From Granulicella sp. dw_53 (GTDB taxonomy: Bacteria > Acidobacteriota > Terriglobia > Terriglobales > Acidobacteriaceae): 64,000 nucleotides of DNA. The stretch covers positions 62,001 to 126,000 of the forward strand of contig NZ_JAAVUR010000010.1 in NCBI RefSeq assembly GCF_018449545.1, in the 5' to 3' direction. Below are positions 36,873-44,851 of the stretch, piece by piece (within the stretch, counting starts at the first letter, position 1; each line of letters begins with the position of its first letter). Below the pieces are notes generated by a model. The model saw nothing but the letters and a program-made list of their open reading frames with translations. It was not told the DNA's origin and ran no database searches. A program made the position numbers and the translations under genes.

Positions 36873-37805
36873 ATGGTCCCTGCCATTGAACCCGACCGCT
36901 CTTCCTCCGGTCGACCCGCCTATCTGGCCACAAAAAACATTCAATTTAATCGCATCCTGGTTGCAACCGACTTCTCCGCCCCAGCCGCGCAAGCATTAAA
37001 GACCGCGATCGCCATCGCCCGTACCTTCGACTCTGAGATCCTCCTCGTCCACGCCGCTCCACCTCAGGCCTACGGCACCGGAGCCGAGCCGCTTCCTCCG
37101 GACCTCCTTGCCGTCAACCTCGATCGCCTGAAGACTAAGTTGAACGAATGGATCGCCAACGAGGCGGAGCCCGGTGGTCTGTCGCTCAAGACCATCGTCG
37201 CCTACGGAATCGCTGTCGCTCTCGTCGAGCGCATCGCGAACGAGCAGAAAGCCGACCTGATCGTCGTCGGCTCGCACGGTGCGTCCGGAATCGAGCGGCT
37301 GACCCTCGGATCGGTCGCCGAAAATATCCTCCGCAAGATGTCCTGCCCCGTCCTCGTCATCGGACCGAACTGCAACACCCAAGACCACCCGTTAAGCTCC
37401 ATCCTCTTCGCCACCGACCTCGAGACCACCGGCCTTCGTCCCGCACAATTCGCCTCCGCGCTGGCCGAGAGCGTGAACGGCCGGCTCACCCTCCTGCACG
37501 TCATCGAACCTCGCGACATCATTCCTCACGAAGATCTCCGTCCGGTCGAAAAGCAGATTAAACAGCAGCTCCTCAGCCTCGTTCCAGCCGACGCTGCCCT
37601 CTTCTGCTCTCCCAAAGTCCGTGTCGAATACGGCTCGCCCTCCAAGACCATCCCGGAGATCGCCCGGGCAGAGTCGGCCAACCTCATCGTCGTAGGCCTG
37701 CGCCACCGGTCTTCCCTGGCCAGCCATGCTCTCTGGTCGACCCTGTCACGGCTGATTCGCGAGTCAAGCTGCGGAGTCCTCGTCCTCCATGCTTACCTAG
37801 ACTGA
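36873..37805 (+). CDS. Tandem universal stress protein (UspA x2)
   Basis: 310 residues: two Usp domains (about 27-165 and 170-308). Domain 1 has FNRILVATDFSAPAAQALKT and an intact ATP-binding loop VVGSHGASGIERLTLGSVAE. Domain 2 begins SSILFATDLETTG and has a divergent loop (VVGLRHRSSLASHALWSTL), so it may not bind ATP. Usp proteins support survival under starvation, hypoxia or stress. ATG 36873 follows an AGGAGGT ribosome site, suggesting strong translation. A perfect CRP-type site lies upstream. Confidence 0.93.
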   Translation: MVPAIEPDRSSSGRPAYLATKNIQFNRILVATDFSAPAAQALKTAIAIARTFDSEILLVHAAPPQAYGTGAEPLPPDLLAVNLDRLKTKLNEWIANEAEPGGLSLKTIVAYGIAVALVERIANEQKADLIVVGSHGASGIERLTLGSVAENILRKMSCPVLVIGPNCNTQDHPLSSILFATDLETTGLRPAQFASALAESVNGRLTLLHVIEPRDIIPHEDLRPVEKQIKQQLLSLVPADAALFCSPKVRVEYGSPSKTIPEIARAESANLIVVGLRHRSSLASHALWSTLSRLIRESSCGVLVLHAYLD

Positions 37806-37840
37806 CCTTTCAGTACAGAAATCTTAGGTGGCATAGCGAG

Positions 37841-38725
37841 TCAGGAGACCGTCAAAATAGGACAGGTCGCCTCCGCCAGTAGATCCAGAGTCAACCCTCG
37901 CTTGATGTGCGTCAGCCAGAAAGACGCCTTGCGAGCGCCCATCACAATCAGGTCTGCCTGAGTCCGCTCCGCGAGCCCAAGAATCGCCTCGGCCGCATCC
38001 CCTTGCTCAACCACACATTCGGGATTGCACCAGTCATAGGACCTCTCCGGAATCATCCGCTTCAAATCGGATTCAAACCTCTCATACAGGCTCTGATTCG
38101 CGTCAGGATGAGCCGAGACACCACGCACATGGCAGAAGTAAATCTTGGCGCCGCTGTCCTCCGCGAAGGAAAGAGCATAGATCGCCGCCTTTGCAGCCTG
38201 CGGCGAGAAATCGGTCGCAAAGAGAATCGTCTGAAAGCAAAGAGGATCAGCTTTGGGTGGCCTGGCATTCGGTCCGATCGTCAGGACCGGACACTGCGCA
38301 TTCCGAATCAGCCGCTCCGCGGTCGATCCCAGAACCATCCGCTCCACCTCTGGCTTGGAGTGCATTCCCGCGACGATCAAATCGACCTTGTTCTCGTTCG
38401 CAACCTCCAACAGTCTTACGGAAGGCCGGTGTCCCTCCGGCAGGGTGGCGCGTGCAGTGACCCCAACGGAGAAGAAATCGCCTCGCAGACGCTCCAACCT
38501 CTCCGCACTCATGCGCCGCCGCTCATTTAAAGGCAGGCCAATGATCGCCTCTTCGTATGTACTGACTACAGAGGGATCAAAGACATGCACGATCTCGACA
38601 GTCGAAGCGAAGCGGTGAGCCAATGCCCGGGCATAGGCCGCAGCCTTCTCCGACGACACCGAGAAGTCTGTTGCAAACAGAATCTTCTCCACGGCAAGAG
38701 CAAGATAATCTCCGATTACGGGCAT
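37841..38725 (-). CDS. Tandem universal stress protein (UspA x2), second gene
   Basis: 294 residues from ATG 38725 (MPVIGDYLALAVEKILFATD), chosen because GAGGTG is well placed; the open frame extends 77 codons further but is not Usp-like. Domain 1 carries VAGMHSKPEVERMVLGSTAE. Domain 2 starts FQTILFATDFSPQAAKA and ends MGARKASFWLTHIKRGL. It converges with Usp gene 1 (35-bp gap) and diverges from the HdeD-like gene, with a CRP-type site in the shared promoter region. Confidence 0.92.
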   Translation of the reverse strand: MPVIGDYLALAVEKILFATDFSVSSEKAAAYARALAHRFASTVEIVHVFDPSVVSTYEEAIIGLPLNERRRMSAERLERLRGDFFSVGVTARATLPEGHRPSVRLLEVANENKVDLIVAGMHSKPEVERMVLGSTAERLIRNAQCPVLTIGPNARPPKADPLCFQTILFATDFSPQAAKAAIYALSFAEDSGAKIYFCHVRGVSAHPDANQSLYERFESDLKRMIPERSYDWCNPECVVEQGDAAEAILGLAERTQADLIVMGARKASFWLTHIKRGLTLDLLAEATCPILTVS

Positions 38726-38820
38726 ACCGCACCTCAGCCTTCGTGATGGAAGCGTCTCTTTGCTCCGTATCGCAACGATCCGCTCCTGCAAGAGTTGTAC
38801 ATCCACCCGTCGATCATGAA

Positions 38821-38836
38821 AGTGATGACCGTCACA
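38821..38836 (-). promoter_or_regulatory. CRP-type site in the Usp2/HdeD divergent promoter
   Basis: On the minus strand TGTGA-CGGTCA-TCACT, one mismatch from consensus. A TACAAC -10-like box at 38799-38794 (minus) places the site centre at -41.5 for the Usp2 gene. No equally good arrangement was found for the plus-strand gene. Confidence 0.6.
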
Positions 38837-38956
38837 TCGTTCGCTCCGGCGCTGATCTTTCATGGTAAGAATGATAAGAAACTTGAGGTACGTTCTCGAT
38901 ACAGCTCCACGCTTCAGCCAGAAAAAGAGCAAGATATTGCCAGGAGAGGAGCGCAC

Positions 38957-39565
38957 ATGGAATCGTACGCAGAGTATTGGGTAACCAACCTGATACGTGG
39001 TTTTCTCGCGATTGTAGCCGGAGCGGGGGTCCTCTTCATCCCGGAGATGGCCTCGACCATCCTGCTTCTTCCTTTCGCCATCATTATCTCCATCCTGTGT
39101 CTGGCGGTATACGGAACCATCGACAGCGCCCTGATCCTCATCACCAGCTTCATGATCCCGTATGGACGCCCCGGCCGCGTCGCCCTCCGTCTCCAGGGCA
39201 TCGGCGGAGCCATCATTGGCATCCTCCTATTCGTCTTGGTCTACGACCACTTCGACTTCCGCTGGTTCCTGTATCTGGCCGCCGCTCAAGCCGCAGGCAC
39301 GGCCTTAGCGGAGTTCATCGTTGCCAGAGGCACCTCCGTGTATCACTCCTCGCCCTGGTGCTACGCCGCTGCCGCCATCGCCGCTGTCTCCGCGATCGTC
39401 CTGCCCTTCGGACGAGATCTAGCTCCCCACGAACTCGCCTGGCTCCTCTACGGCTACCTCGGACTCTTTGGCTTCAACCTCTTCGCCTTGTCCGCGAGAA
39501 TGCTCTTCACAGAACGAAAGCGCCTCCAGGCACAAGCAAGCCTCGCATCAGGCAAAAGCATCTAA
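38957..39565 (+). CDS. HdeD-like (DUF308) membrane protein
   Basis: 202 residues from ATG 38957 (MESYAEYWVTNLIRGFLAIV). A longer open frame from 38795 runs over the promoter region. About six hydrophobic helices are visible (GFLAIVAGAGVLFIPEMAST, LLPFAIIISILCLAVYG, LYLAAAQAAGTALAEFIV and others). HdeD-like proteins are associated with acid or general stress in bacteria; no biochemical role is established. It lies between the Usp pair and a zinc alcohol dehydrogenase on a stress-gene island. Confidence 0.85.
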   Translation: MESYAEYWVTNLIRGFLAIVAGAGVLFIPEMASTILLLPFAIIISILCLAVYGTIDSALILITSFMIPYGRPGRVALRLQGIGGAIIGILLFVLVYDHFDFRWFLYLAAAQAAGTALAEFIVARGTSVYHSSPWCYAAAAIAAVSAIVLPFGRDLAPHELAWLLYGYLGLFGFNLFALSARMLFTERKRLQAQASLASGKSI

Positions 39566-39571
39566 ACCGCG

Positions 39572-39594
39572 TGGAGAAAAACATCGCTTCTCCA
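39572..39594 (+). terminator. Small hairpin after the HdeD-like gene
   Basis: TGGAGAA / TTCTCCA arms (39572-39578, 39588-39594) with loop AAACATCGC, seven bases after the stop. There is no T-tract, so termination would be weak and read-through into the alcohol dehydrogenase gene is possible. Confidence 0.4.
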
Positions 39595-39641
39595 GAATGA
39601 CTCACGGCGAATGACCCTCCCCGAAGGAGTAAGGAGACCCT

Positions 39642-40634
39642 GTGCGAGCTGCCCTTCTAAGAAAGCCCCGTCCCCTCACAGAAGATCCTTTGACGATCGA
39701 AGGCGTCCCCATGCCCGTCCCCGCTCCCGGCGAAGCCCTCCTCAAGGTCCGGGCCTGCGGCGTCTGTAGAACCGACCTGCACATCGCCGTAGGCGAGCTC
39801 CCCCAAAAACAAGAAACCTTGATCCCCGGGCATCAGATCGTCGCCGAGGTCGTCGAATCCCCCTCCGCAGACCTCCCCATCGGCACCCGCGTCGGCGTCT
39901 CCTGGATCGGCGGAACCGACGGCACCTGTCCCTACTGCCGCACCAACCGCGAAAACCTCTGCGACGCCCCAACCTTCACCGGCTACACCCACAACGGTGG
40001 CTTCGCCGAGTACACCACCGCCCGAACCGACTTCCTGCTTCCCCTCCCACCCGGTCTAAACGATGTCCTCGCCGCCCCGCTACTGTGCGCTGGCATCATT
40101 GGCTTTCGCAGCCTACGTGTCGCGGAGGTGCGCCCCGGTCAGCGAGTGGGACTCTTCGGCTTCGGCTCCTCCGCCCAACTCATGATCCGCGTCCTGCAAG
40201 CCTGGGACTGCCGCGTCTACGTCAGCACCCGCGGCGCATCCCACCAGAAGATCGCTCGCGACCTCGGAGCCGAATGGGTAGGCGAGGCAACCGACGTCCC
40301 TCCCGACCAGCTCGACTCCGCCATCACCTTCGCACCCGCCGGCGACGTCGTCATCGCCGCTCTTCGCTCCATCGCCAAGGGCGGCATCGTGGCGATCAAC
40401 GCCATCCACCTCGATCGCATTCCGGAGTTCGACTACGACACCCTCCTCTGGGAGGAGCGCCAGCTTCGCAGCGTCGCCAACATGACCCGCCAGGACGGCC
40501 GTGACTTTCTCAGTGTCGCAGCAGAGATCAACCTGACGCCCGCCGTCCAGACCTTCCGCCTTGATCAGGTCAACCAGGCCATGCAAGCCATCGCCGCCGA
40601 CAAAACCGACAGCTCCGCCGTCGTCCTTCCCTGA
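39642..40634 (+). CDS. Zinc-dependent alcohol dehydrogenase (MDR family)
   Basis: 330 residues from GTG 39642 with AAGGAG upstream. The N-terminal catalytic domain has Cys42 (GVCRTDLH) and His64 (GHQIVAEV) as catalytic-zinc ligands. The structural-zinc lobe keeps Cys96, Cys99 and Cys107, but the first expected Cys is Asp93 (GGTDGTCPYC). The cofactor fold GLFGFGSSAQLMIRVLQAW follows. It resembles the AdhA/alcohol-dehydrogenase group found with stress genes. It converges with the oleate hydratase gene (6-bp gap). Confidence 0.9.
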   Translation: MRAALLRKPRPLTEDPLTIEGVPMPVPAPGEALLKVRACGVCRTDLHIAVGELPQKQETLIPGHQIVAEVVESPSADLPIGTRVGVSWIGGTDGTCPYCRTNRENLCDAPTFTGYTHNGGFAEYTTARTDFLLPLPPGLNDVLAAPLLCAGIIGFRSLRVAEVRPGQRVGLFGFGSSAQLMIRVLQAWDCRVYVSTRGASHQKIARDLGAEWVGEATDVPPDQLDSAITFAPAGDVVIAALRSIAKGGIVAINAIHLDRIPEFDYDTLLWEERQLRSVANMTRQDGRDFLSVAAEINLTPAVQTFRLDQVNQAMQAIAADKTDSSAVVLP

Positions 40635-40640
40635 CCGAAG

Positions 40641-42245
40641 TTACGTCGCCGCAGCTCCTATATCGTGAAGCGCCAGAAAGGACTTCAGCAGAATCCGTGG
40701 ATTGTGATGCCCCTTATAGACTGCCGGAGCCTTACGCTTTAGCTCCAGCAGCGAGTACACCGCCATCTGCGCGGAGCGAACCGAATACTCCACCGTAAAA
40801 ACCACATCGTCCGGCACCTCGCAGTATTGACCCACAAAGGCAAGATTCTTGGAACGCTCCGGGATCACCTCCGGGCGGTCCCCCTTCCCACGCCGCAAAA
40901 ACTGGCTGGTGATAAAGGGCATCATGCAAGGAATGCAGGTGCAACTCGCAAGAATCCCCTCCGTCTCAGCCACGAACCCAAGGTGGCCCAGAATCTCCGT
41001 CATAATCTCCCGCCCCGTACACGCAGACATTGGTTTCCTCACGAAGTCTCCCGGCGTATCGACAGCCAGCCCATACCCCCAAAACACCTCGACATCCCCC
41101 GGCTGCCCGATAAAGTGCGGTTGATGTGGCAGCACAATGGACGCCAGCCAGCTCGACTCCGGAAACGTAATCAGCCCTCCCTCTCCCGGCACATTCCCCG
41201 TCAGACTTCGAATGAGGTCAAAGAAAGCACGGTCGTGCAACGTGGTGGTAAAAGATATCCACTTCGAATCCTCGATGTGATCCGCAAAGGTCCCCGGCTG
41301 ACCGAACTGCGGTTGCCCAACCGCAATCTTCTCCCACAACGTCCACGCCCCACCATCCGCCTTGCCTTTCATCGCCGGCACGGAGTCCATCGATCCCAGA
41401 CTCGAAGCCTCCGTCATCGACCCCAGCGTCACAATCACCTTGTCCTTGCGTCCTACATGGATGGAGTCAGGGCCTCCTGCTCGCTCCACCTCGATACGAT
41501 CCACCGCGTAGCCCTCAAGATCATGGTTGAGATGCAAATCCGTCACCTTCGTCTCGTATTCGAACCTCACACCCCGCTCCTGCAACCATCGCTGCAGTGG
41601 CCGCACCATCGAATCGTACTGGTTATACAAGGTGCGCATAATCCCATGTAGCGTATTGAAGCCCGAAACCATATGCGTAAATCGCACCAGATAGCGCTTG
41701 AATTCCACCGCGCTGTGCCAGGGCTGAAACGCAAAGGTGGTGCACCACATGTACCAGAAGTCCGTCTTGAAGAACCCGGCATCGAACTGCTCCGCGATGC
41801 TGCTTCTTCCCAGCAACCCCTCCGGCTCGAGCATCAGCCGCTCGATCGTCAGGATGTGCACTTCGCTCAACCCCAGAGCCGGAGCTACAACCGGCCGCCC
41901 ACCCCGTACCAGCCGCGCCTTGGACGAGGTCTTCATCGTCTCGTTCCACTCGAAGATCTCTTCCTTTACCGTCTTGCTTCCATCAAGAGTGGGGATCGAC
42001 GAAAAAAGATCATACGTACAGAGATACTTACTCTCCAACATGCGCCCGCCCCGCATCACGTATCCGCCCTCCGGCGTCCCCGCGGCGTCCAAACTCCCGC
42101 CAAGCGTGCCAGACTCTTCAAGGACAGTAATGTTGGAGCCTGCAAGATTTCCATCGCGAATTAAGAAAGCAGCGGCCGCCAGCGAAGCGATTCCCCCGCC
42201 TACCAGGTACACCTTCGTATCGTTCTCAGCTCTCATCTCAGTCAT
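40641..42245 (-). CDS. ohyA: Oleate hydratase
   Basis: 534 residues from ATG 42245 (MTEMRAENDTKVYLVGGG); an upstream in-frame ATG at 42290 lacks a ribosome site. The enzyme adds water to the cis-9 double bond of oleic acid (10-hydroxystearate) and needs FAD. Markers: VYLVGGGIASLAAAAFLIRD (FAD-binding), RGGRMLESKYLCTYDLFSSI, FEWNETMKTSSKARLV and CTGREIMTEILGHLGF, all typical of the MCRA/oleate hydratase family. It is somewhat shorter than many members (550-650). Family members are linked to detoxifying unsaturated fatty acids. A CRP-type site and a perfect palindrome lie upstream. Confidence 0.95.
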   Translation of the reverse strand: MTEMRAENDTKVYLVGGGIASLAAAAFLIRDGNLAGSNITVLEESGTLGGSLDAAGTPEGGYVMRGGRMLESKYLCTYDLFSSIPTLDGSKTVKEEIFEWNETMKTSSKARLVRGGRPVVAPALGLSEVHILTIERLMLEPEGLLGRSSIAEQFDAGFFKTDFWYMWCTTFAFQPWHSAVEFKRYLVRFTHMVSGFNTLHGIMRTLYNQYDSMVRPLQRWLQERGVRFEYETKVTDLHLNHDLEGYAVDRIEVERAGGPDSIHVGRKDKVIVTLGSMTEASSLGSMDSVPAMKGKADGGAWTLWEKIAVGQPQFGQPGTFADHIEDSKWISFTTTLHDRAFFDLIRSLTGNVPGEGGLITFPESSWLASIVLPHQPHFIGQPGDVEVFWGYGLAVDTPGDFVRKPMSACTGREIMTEILGHLGFVAETEGILASCTCIPCMMPFITSQFLRRGKGDRPEVIPERSKNLAFVGQYCEVPDDVVFTVEYSVRSAQMAVYSLLELKRKAPAVYKGHHNPRILLKSFLALHDIGAAAT

Positions 42246-42343
42246 CGGAATCTCTCTCTTCCACGCGGCGTTCTTGGCTCCTCGCCTCATGCAGGGATCA
42301 CAGAACGCCTATCACCAAGGTAGCCCCTTCCAAACAGCGATGC

Positions 42344-42359
42344 CGTGACACAGATCACA
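42344..42359 (-). promoter_or_regulatory. CRP-type site upstream of oleate hydratase
   Basis: Minus strand TGTGA-TCTGTG-TCACG, one mismatch from TGTGA-N6-TCACA. A weak TACCTT -10-like hexamer at 42322-42317 would place the centre at -41.5, as for the two Usp genes. Confidence 0.55.
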
Positions 42360-42370
42360 AATCGAATGCA

Positions 42371-42384
42371 TCTCCAATTGGAGA
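42371..42384. promoter_or_regulatory. Perfect 14-bp palindrome TCTCCAATTGGAGA
   Basis: It lies 12 bp upstream of the CRP-type site in the oleate hydratase promoter region. It is a possible repressor operator (TetR/MarR-like size), with no regulator gene nearby. Confidence 0.45.
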
Positions 42385-42409
42385 ATATTCGCGGGTCACG
42401 CCTGAAATA

Positions 42410-42438
42410 GAACAGCCCGGCAAACCAGCCGGGCCGTT
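42410..42438 (-). terminator. Terminator after the 42.5-kb TIM-barrel gene
   Basis: Stem GCCCGGC / GCCGGGC (42415-42421, 42428-42434) with loop AAACCA, extendable by GAAC/GTTC. On the minus strand it is followed by a short T-rich TGTTCTATTT. It ends the long minus-strand sugar locus. Confidence 0.75.
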
Positions 42439-42465
42439 CCAATTCGATACACTCTCATCATGGGA

Positions 42466-43389
42466 CTAAGAAGAAGCCTGCAGGAACGCATAAGCTGCCT
42501 TGGCCGATGCCATCTGCGACACCGGGAAAGGATCTTCCTGCTCCGAGAAGGCATGTTCGATCCCGGCCTTCTTTCCAGCGATAAAGATCGGCTTGTAGTC
42601 GATAAAACCCTGCCCCAGATTCATCCCCTTGGGCCGGTCGCTCAAGCTGACCGTCGCATGGTCCATCTTCTCGAACTCCTTCACATGAATCATCTTGAAT
42701 CGGCCCGGATACTTCTTGAAGTACACAATCGGGTCCGCGCCTCCCGCACACATCCATCCACAGTCGATCTCGAACTTCACCAGCTCGTGATCCGTCTTGT
42801 TCACCAGGATGTCGTAGCCGTAGCTTCCGTCCGGCATCTTCTCGAACTCGTAGTTGTGGTTGTGATACGCGTACTGCAGCCCTGCCGCCTTCGCCTTCGC
42901 GCCGATCTCATTCATCTGCGCAGCCAGCTTGGTGAATCCCTCGAGTCCCAGCGGTGCCATCTCTGGCCGTGGTCCCGTCGCTCCCGCTGGCCGCCGTGGC
43001 ATGTTCCCCGTAGCCAGACTGGAGCTCGTCGCATAGTGCGCTCCCAGCGTATGCGCCTGCTCGAAGACAGGTCCGAGATCTGGTGCATTCAGATTGAGGT
43101 GAGCACTCGGCACCTTCAGCCCGGCATCATCTAGAAGCTGCCGGAACTCCTTCACGCTGTACTTCCCAAAGCCCGCTGTCTCCACCTCGCGAAACCCGAT
43201 GTCGTGGAGCTGCTTCAAGGTCCCTGGCGTGTCCTTCGGCAGGTCCTCGCGCACGGTGTACAACTGAATCCCCGGCGGGAGACCCATTGCCTCCCCCCAT
43301 GCCATGCGAGGCAGTAAAGCACTGGTTGCGGCTGCTAAGCCGAGTTTGCTGGAATTAAGTAGAAATTCTCTACGGGTACGAAATCGCAT
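42466..43389 (-). CDS. Tat-exported sugar isomerase/epimerase-like TIM barrel
   Basis: 307 residues. The start MRFRTRREFLLNSSKLGLAA is a twin-arginine signal. The barrel part shows GIQLYTVREDL, IGFREVETAGFGKY, SAHLNLNAP, YAYHNHNYEF (metal ligands), KFEIDCGWMCAGG and FKMIHVKEFEK, as in periplasmic xylose-isomerase-like proteins. The reaction is unknown; related genes cluster with Gfo/Idh/MocA oxidoreductases and keto-sugar processing. It is the last gene of the minus-strand locus and follows the NupG-like transporter gene. Confidence 0.9.
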   Translation of the reverse strand: MRFRTRREFLLNSSKLGLAAATSALLPRMAWGEAMGLPPGIQLYTVREDLPKDTPGTLKQLHDIGFREVETAGFGKYSVKEFRQLLDDAGLKVPSAHLNLNAPDLGPVFEQAHTLGAHYATSSSLATGNMPRRPAGATGPRPEMAPLGLEGFTKLAAQMNEIGAKAKAAGLQYAYHNHNYEFEKMPDGSYGYDILVNKTDHELVKFEIDCGWMCAGGADPIVYFKKYPGRFKMIHVKEFEKMDHATVSLSDRPKGMNLGQGFIDYKPIFIAGKKAGIEHAFSEQEDPFPVSQMASAKAAYAFLQASS

Positions 43390-43455
43390 GCCATTGCCCT
43401 CGTCCCAAAAATTCAGCGCTTGAATTAACCTGCTGCGCTTTGGGACGACAGTCTA

Positions 43456-44718
43456 TCACTGCGGCAATGCGTTGGACCCGAGCGGCGCGTCGACCTCCGA
43501 GGCAGACAGACGAACCCGCCGCTCCTTCTCCGAAAATGTGAACAGGAAGAAGAGGAGCACCGCGGCGGAGACGATCGCTGAGAAGAGCCAGATCGATCTC
43601 CAGTCGTACGTCACTGCGCCCTGTGCGACCTTAAGCGTGTAGCGTTCGACCACAAACCCCGAGAGCCACGAGCCGACGAACATACCCAGCCCATAAGTAA
43701 TGAAGGTGATCAGACCTTGCGCCGCTGCGCGAAGTCCCACATCCGCCTTCTGGTCGATATAGATCTGACCCGTTACAAAGAAGAAGTCATAGCAGATGCC
43801 GTGCAGCAGAATCCCGCCCCACAACATCCACATACCATCCGTGACGCCGCCAAAGGCGAAGAAAACATAGCGAAGCACCCACGCAGCCATGCCCGCGACC
43901 AGCATGTACTTCACACCCAGCCTGCGGAAGAACCACGGGATCAGCACCATGCACAGCAGCTCCGACATCTGCCCACCGGTCATCTTGCCGGCCGCATTCT
44001 GCACTCCCACCTGGTTCAGAAAGAGATTCGTAAAGGCGTAATAGAACTGCAGTGGAATGCAGATGAAGAACGAGGCAATCACAAAGATGAGCATGGACCG
44101 CTCCTTCAACAGAGCGATCGCCTCGCGCGGAAAGATGTTGCTCATCGAGAGACGATCGGTCCGGCTGCCCAGCGGCGGAGTCGGCGGCAGCGTAAGGCAG
44201 TAGATTGCCATCACCAGCGACGAGAGAGCCGCCAACTGCATCGGCTTCGAAGTAGCTTCAAGCTTCAGCGTCCCGATCAGCAGGCCCGCAATAATCCAGC
44301 CCAGCGACCCGAGCACCCGGATCGATCCAAACTCCGCCTTCGTATCCTGCATCTGCCGGAACGACAGTGAATTGGTAAGAGCCAGCGTCGGCATAAAGCA
44401 GAGACAGTACACCAGGATCAACGCGTAGAAGACGCCGAACGAAACCTGCGAGGAGGCAAAGAACAGCAGAGCGGCCCCCAGAAGATGAAGCAGGGCAAGC
44501 ACCTTCTGCGTAGCGAACAGCCTGTCAGCGATGAGACCCACAAAGAACGGTGCAATGATCGCTCCCACCGACGTAGCTCCCGCCGCCAGGCCGATCTCCT
44601 GCCCCGTGAAGTGCAGCGGACCCGAGAGCCACGTACCCAGCGTCACATACCACGCTCCCCAGATGAAATACTCCAGGAACATCATCGCGCTGAGCCGTGT
44701 CCTCATCTGCAACTTCAT
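43456..44718 (-). CDS. NupG-like MFS transporter
   Basis: 420 residues with about 12 membrane helices. MKLQMRTRLSAMMFLEYFIW and GAWYVTLGTWLS form the characteristic N-terminus of the nucleoside:H+ symporter (NHS/NupG) family. IIAPFFVGLIADRLFATQK is the MFS loop motif. In acidobacteria, planctomycetes and Bacteroidetes such transporters sit with sugar-oxidoreductase genes, so a sugar or glycoside substrate is as likely as a nucleoside. It lies between the Gfo/Idh gene and a TIM-barrel gene on the same strand. Confidence 0.9.
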   Translation of the reverse strand: MKLQMRTRLSAMMFLEYFIWGAWYVTLGTWLSGPLHFTGQEIGLAAGATSVGAIIAPFFVGLIADRLFATQKVLALLHLLGAALLFFASSQVSFGVFYALILVYCLCFMPTLALTNSLSFRQMQDTKAEFGSIRVLGSLGWIIAGLLIGTLKLEATSKPMQLAALSSLVMAIYCLTLPPTPPLGSRTDRLSMSNIFPREAIALLKERSMLIFVIASFFICIPLQFYYAFTNLFLNQVGVQNAAGKMTGGQMSELLCMVLIPWFFRRLGVKYMLVAGMAAWVLRYVFFAFGGVTDGMWMLWGGILLHGICYDFFFVTGQIYIDQKADVGLRAAAQGLITFITYGLGMFVGSWLSGFVVERYTLKVAQGAVTYDWRSIWLFSAIVSAAVLLFFLFTFSEKERRVRLSASEVDAPLGSNALPQ

Positions 44719-44793
44719 CGAAGCCTCTTTCCCTACTGCACCGTCTGTTTACTGTTGCGTTGTTCTTTCCATCGCCACTACTGCCACAGGAAA

Positions 44794-44817
44794 CGAGAGG
44801 TCAACCCTCACCTCTCG
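44794..44817 (-). terminator. Hairpin after the Gfo/Idh/MocA gene
   Basis: CGAGAGGT / ACCTCTCG (44794-44801, 44810-44817) with loop CAACCCTC; on the minus strand it is followed by TTTCCT. It lies between the oxidoreductase stop and the transporter start and may reduce read-through. Confidence 0.5.
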
Positions 44818-44851
44818 CTTCATTCAAAGCTTCAGACCCACCACAGGAAAA

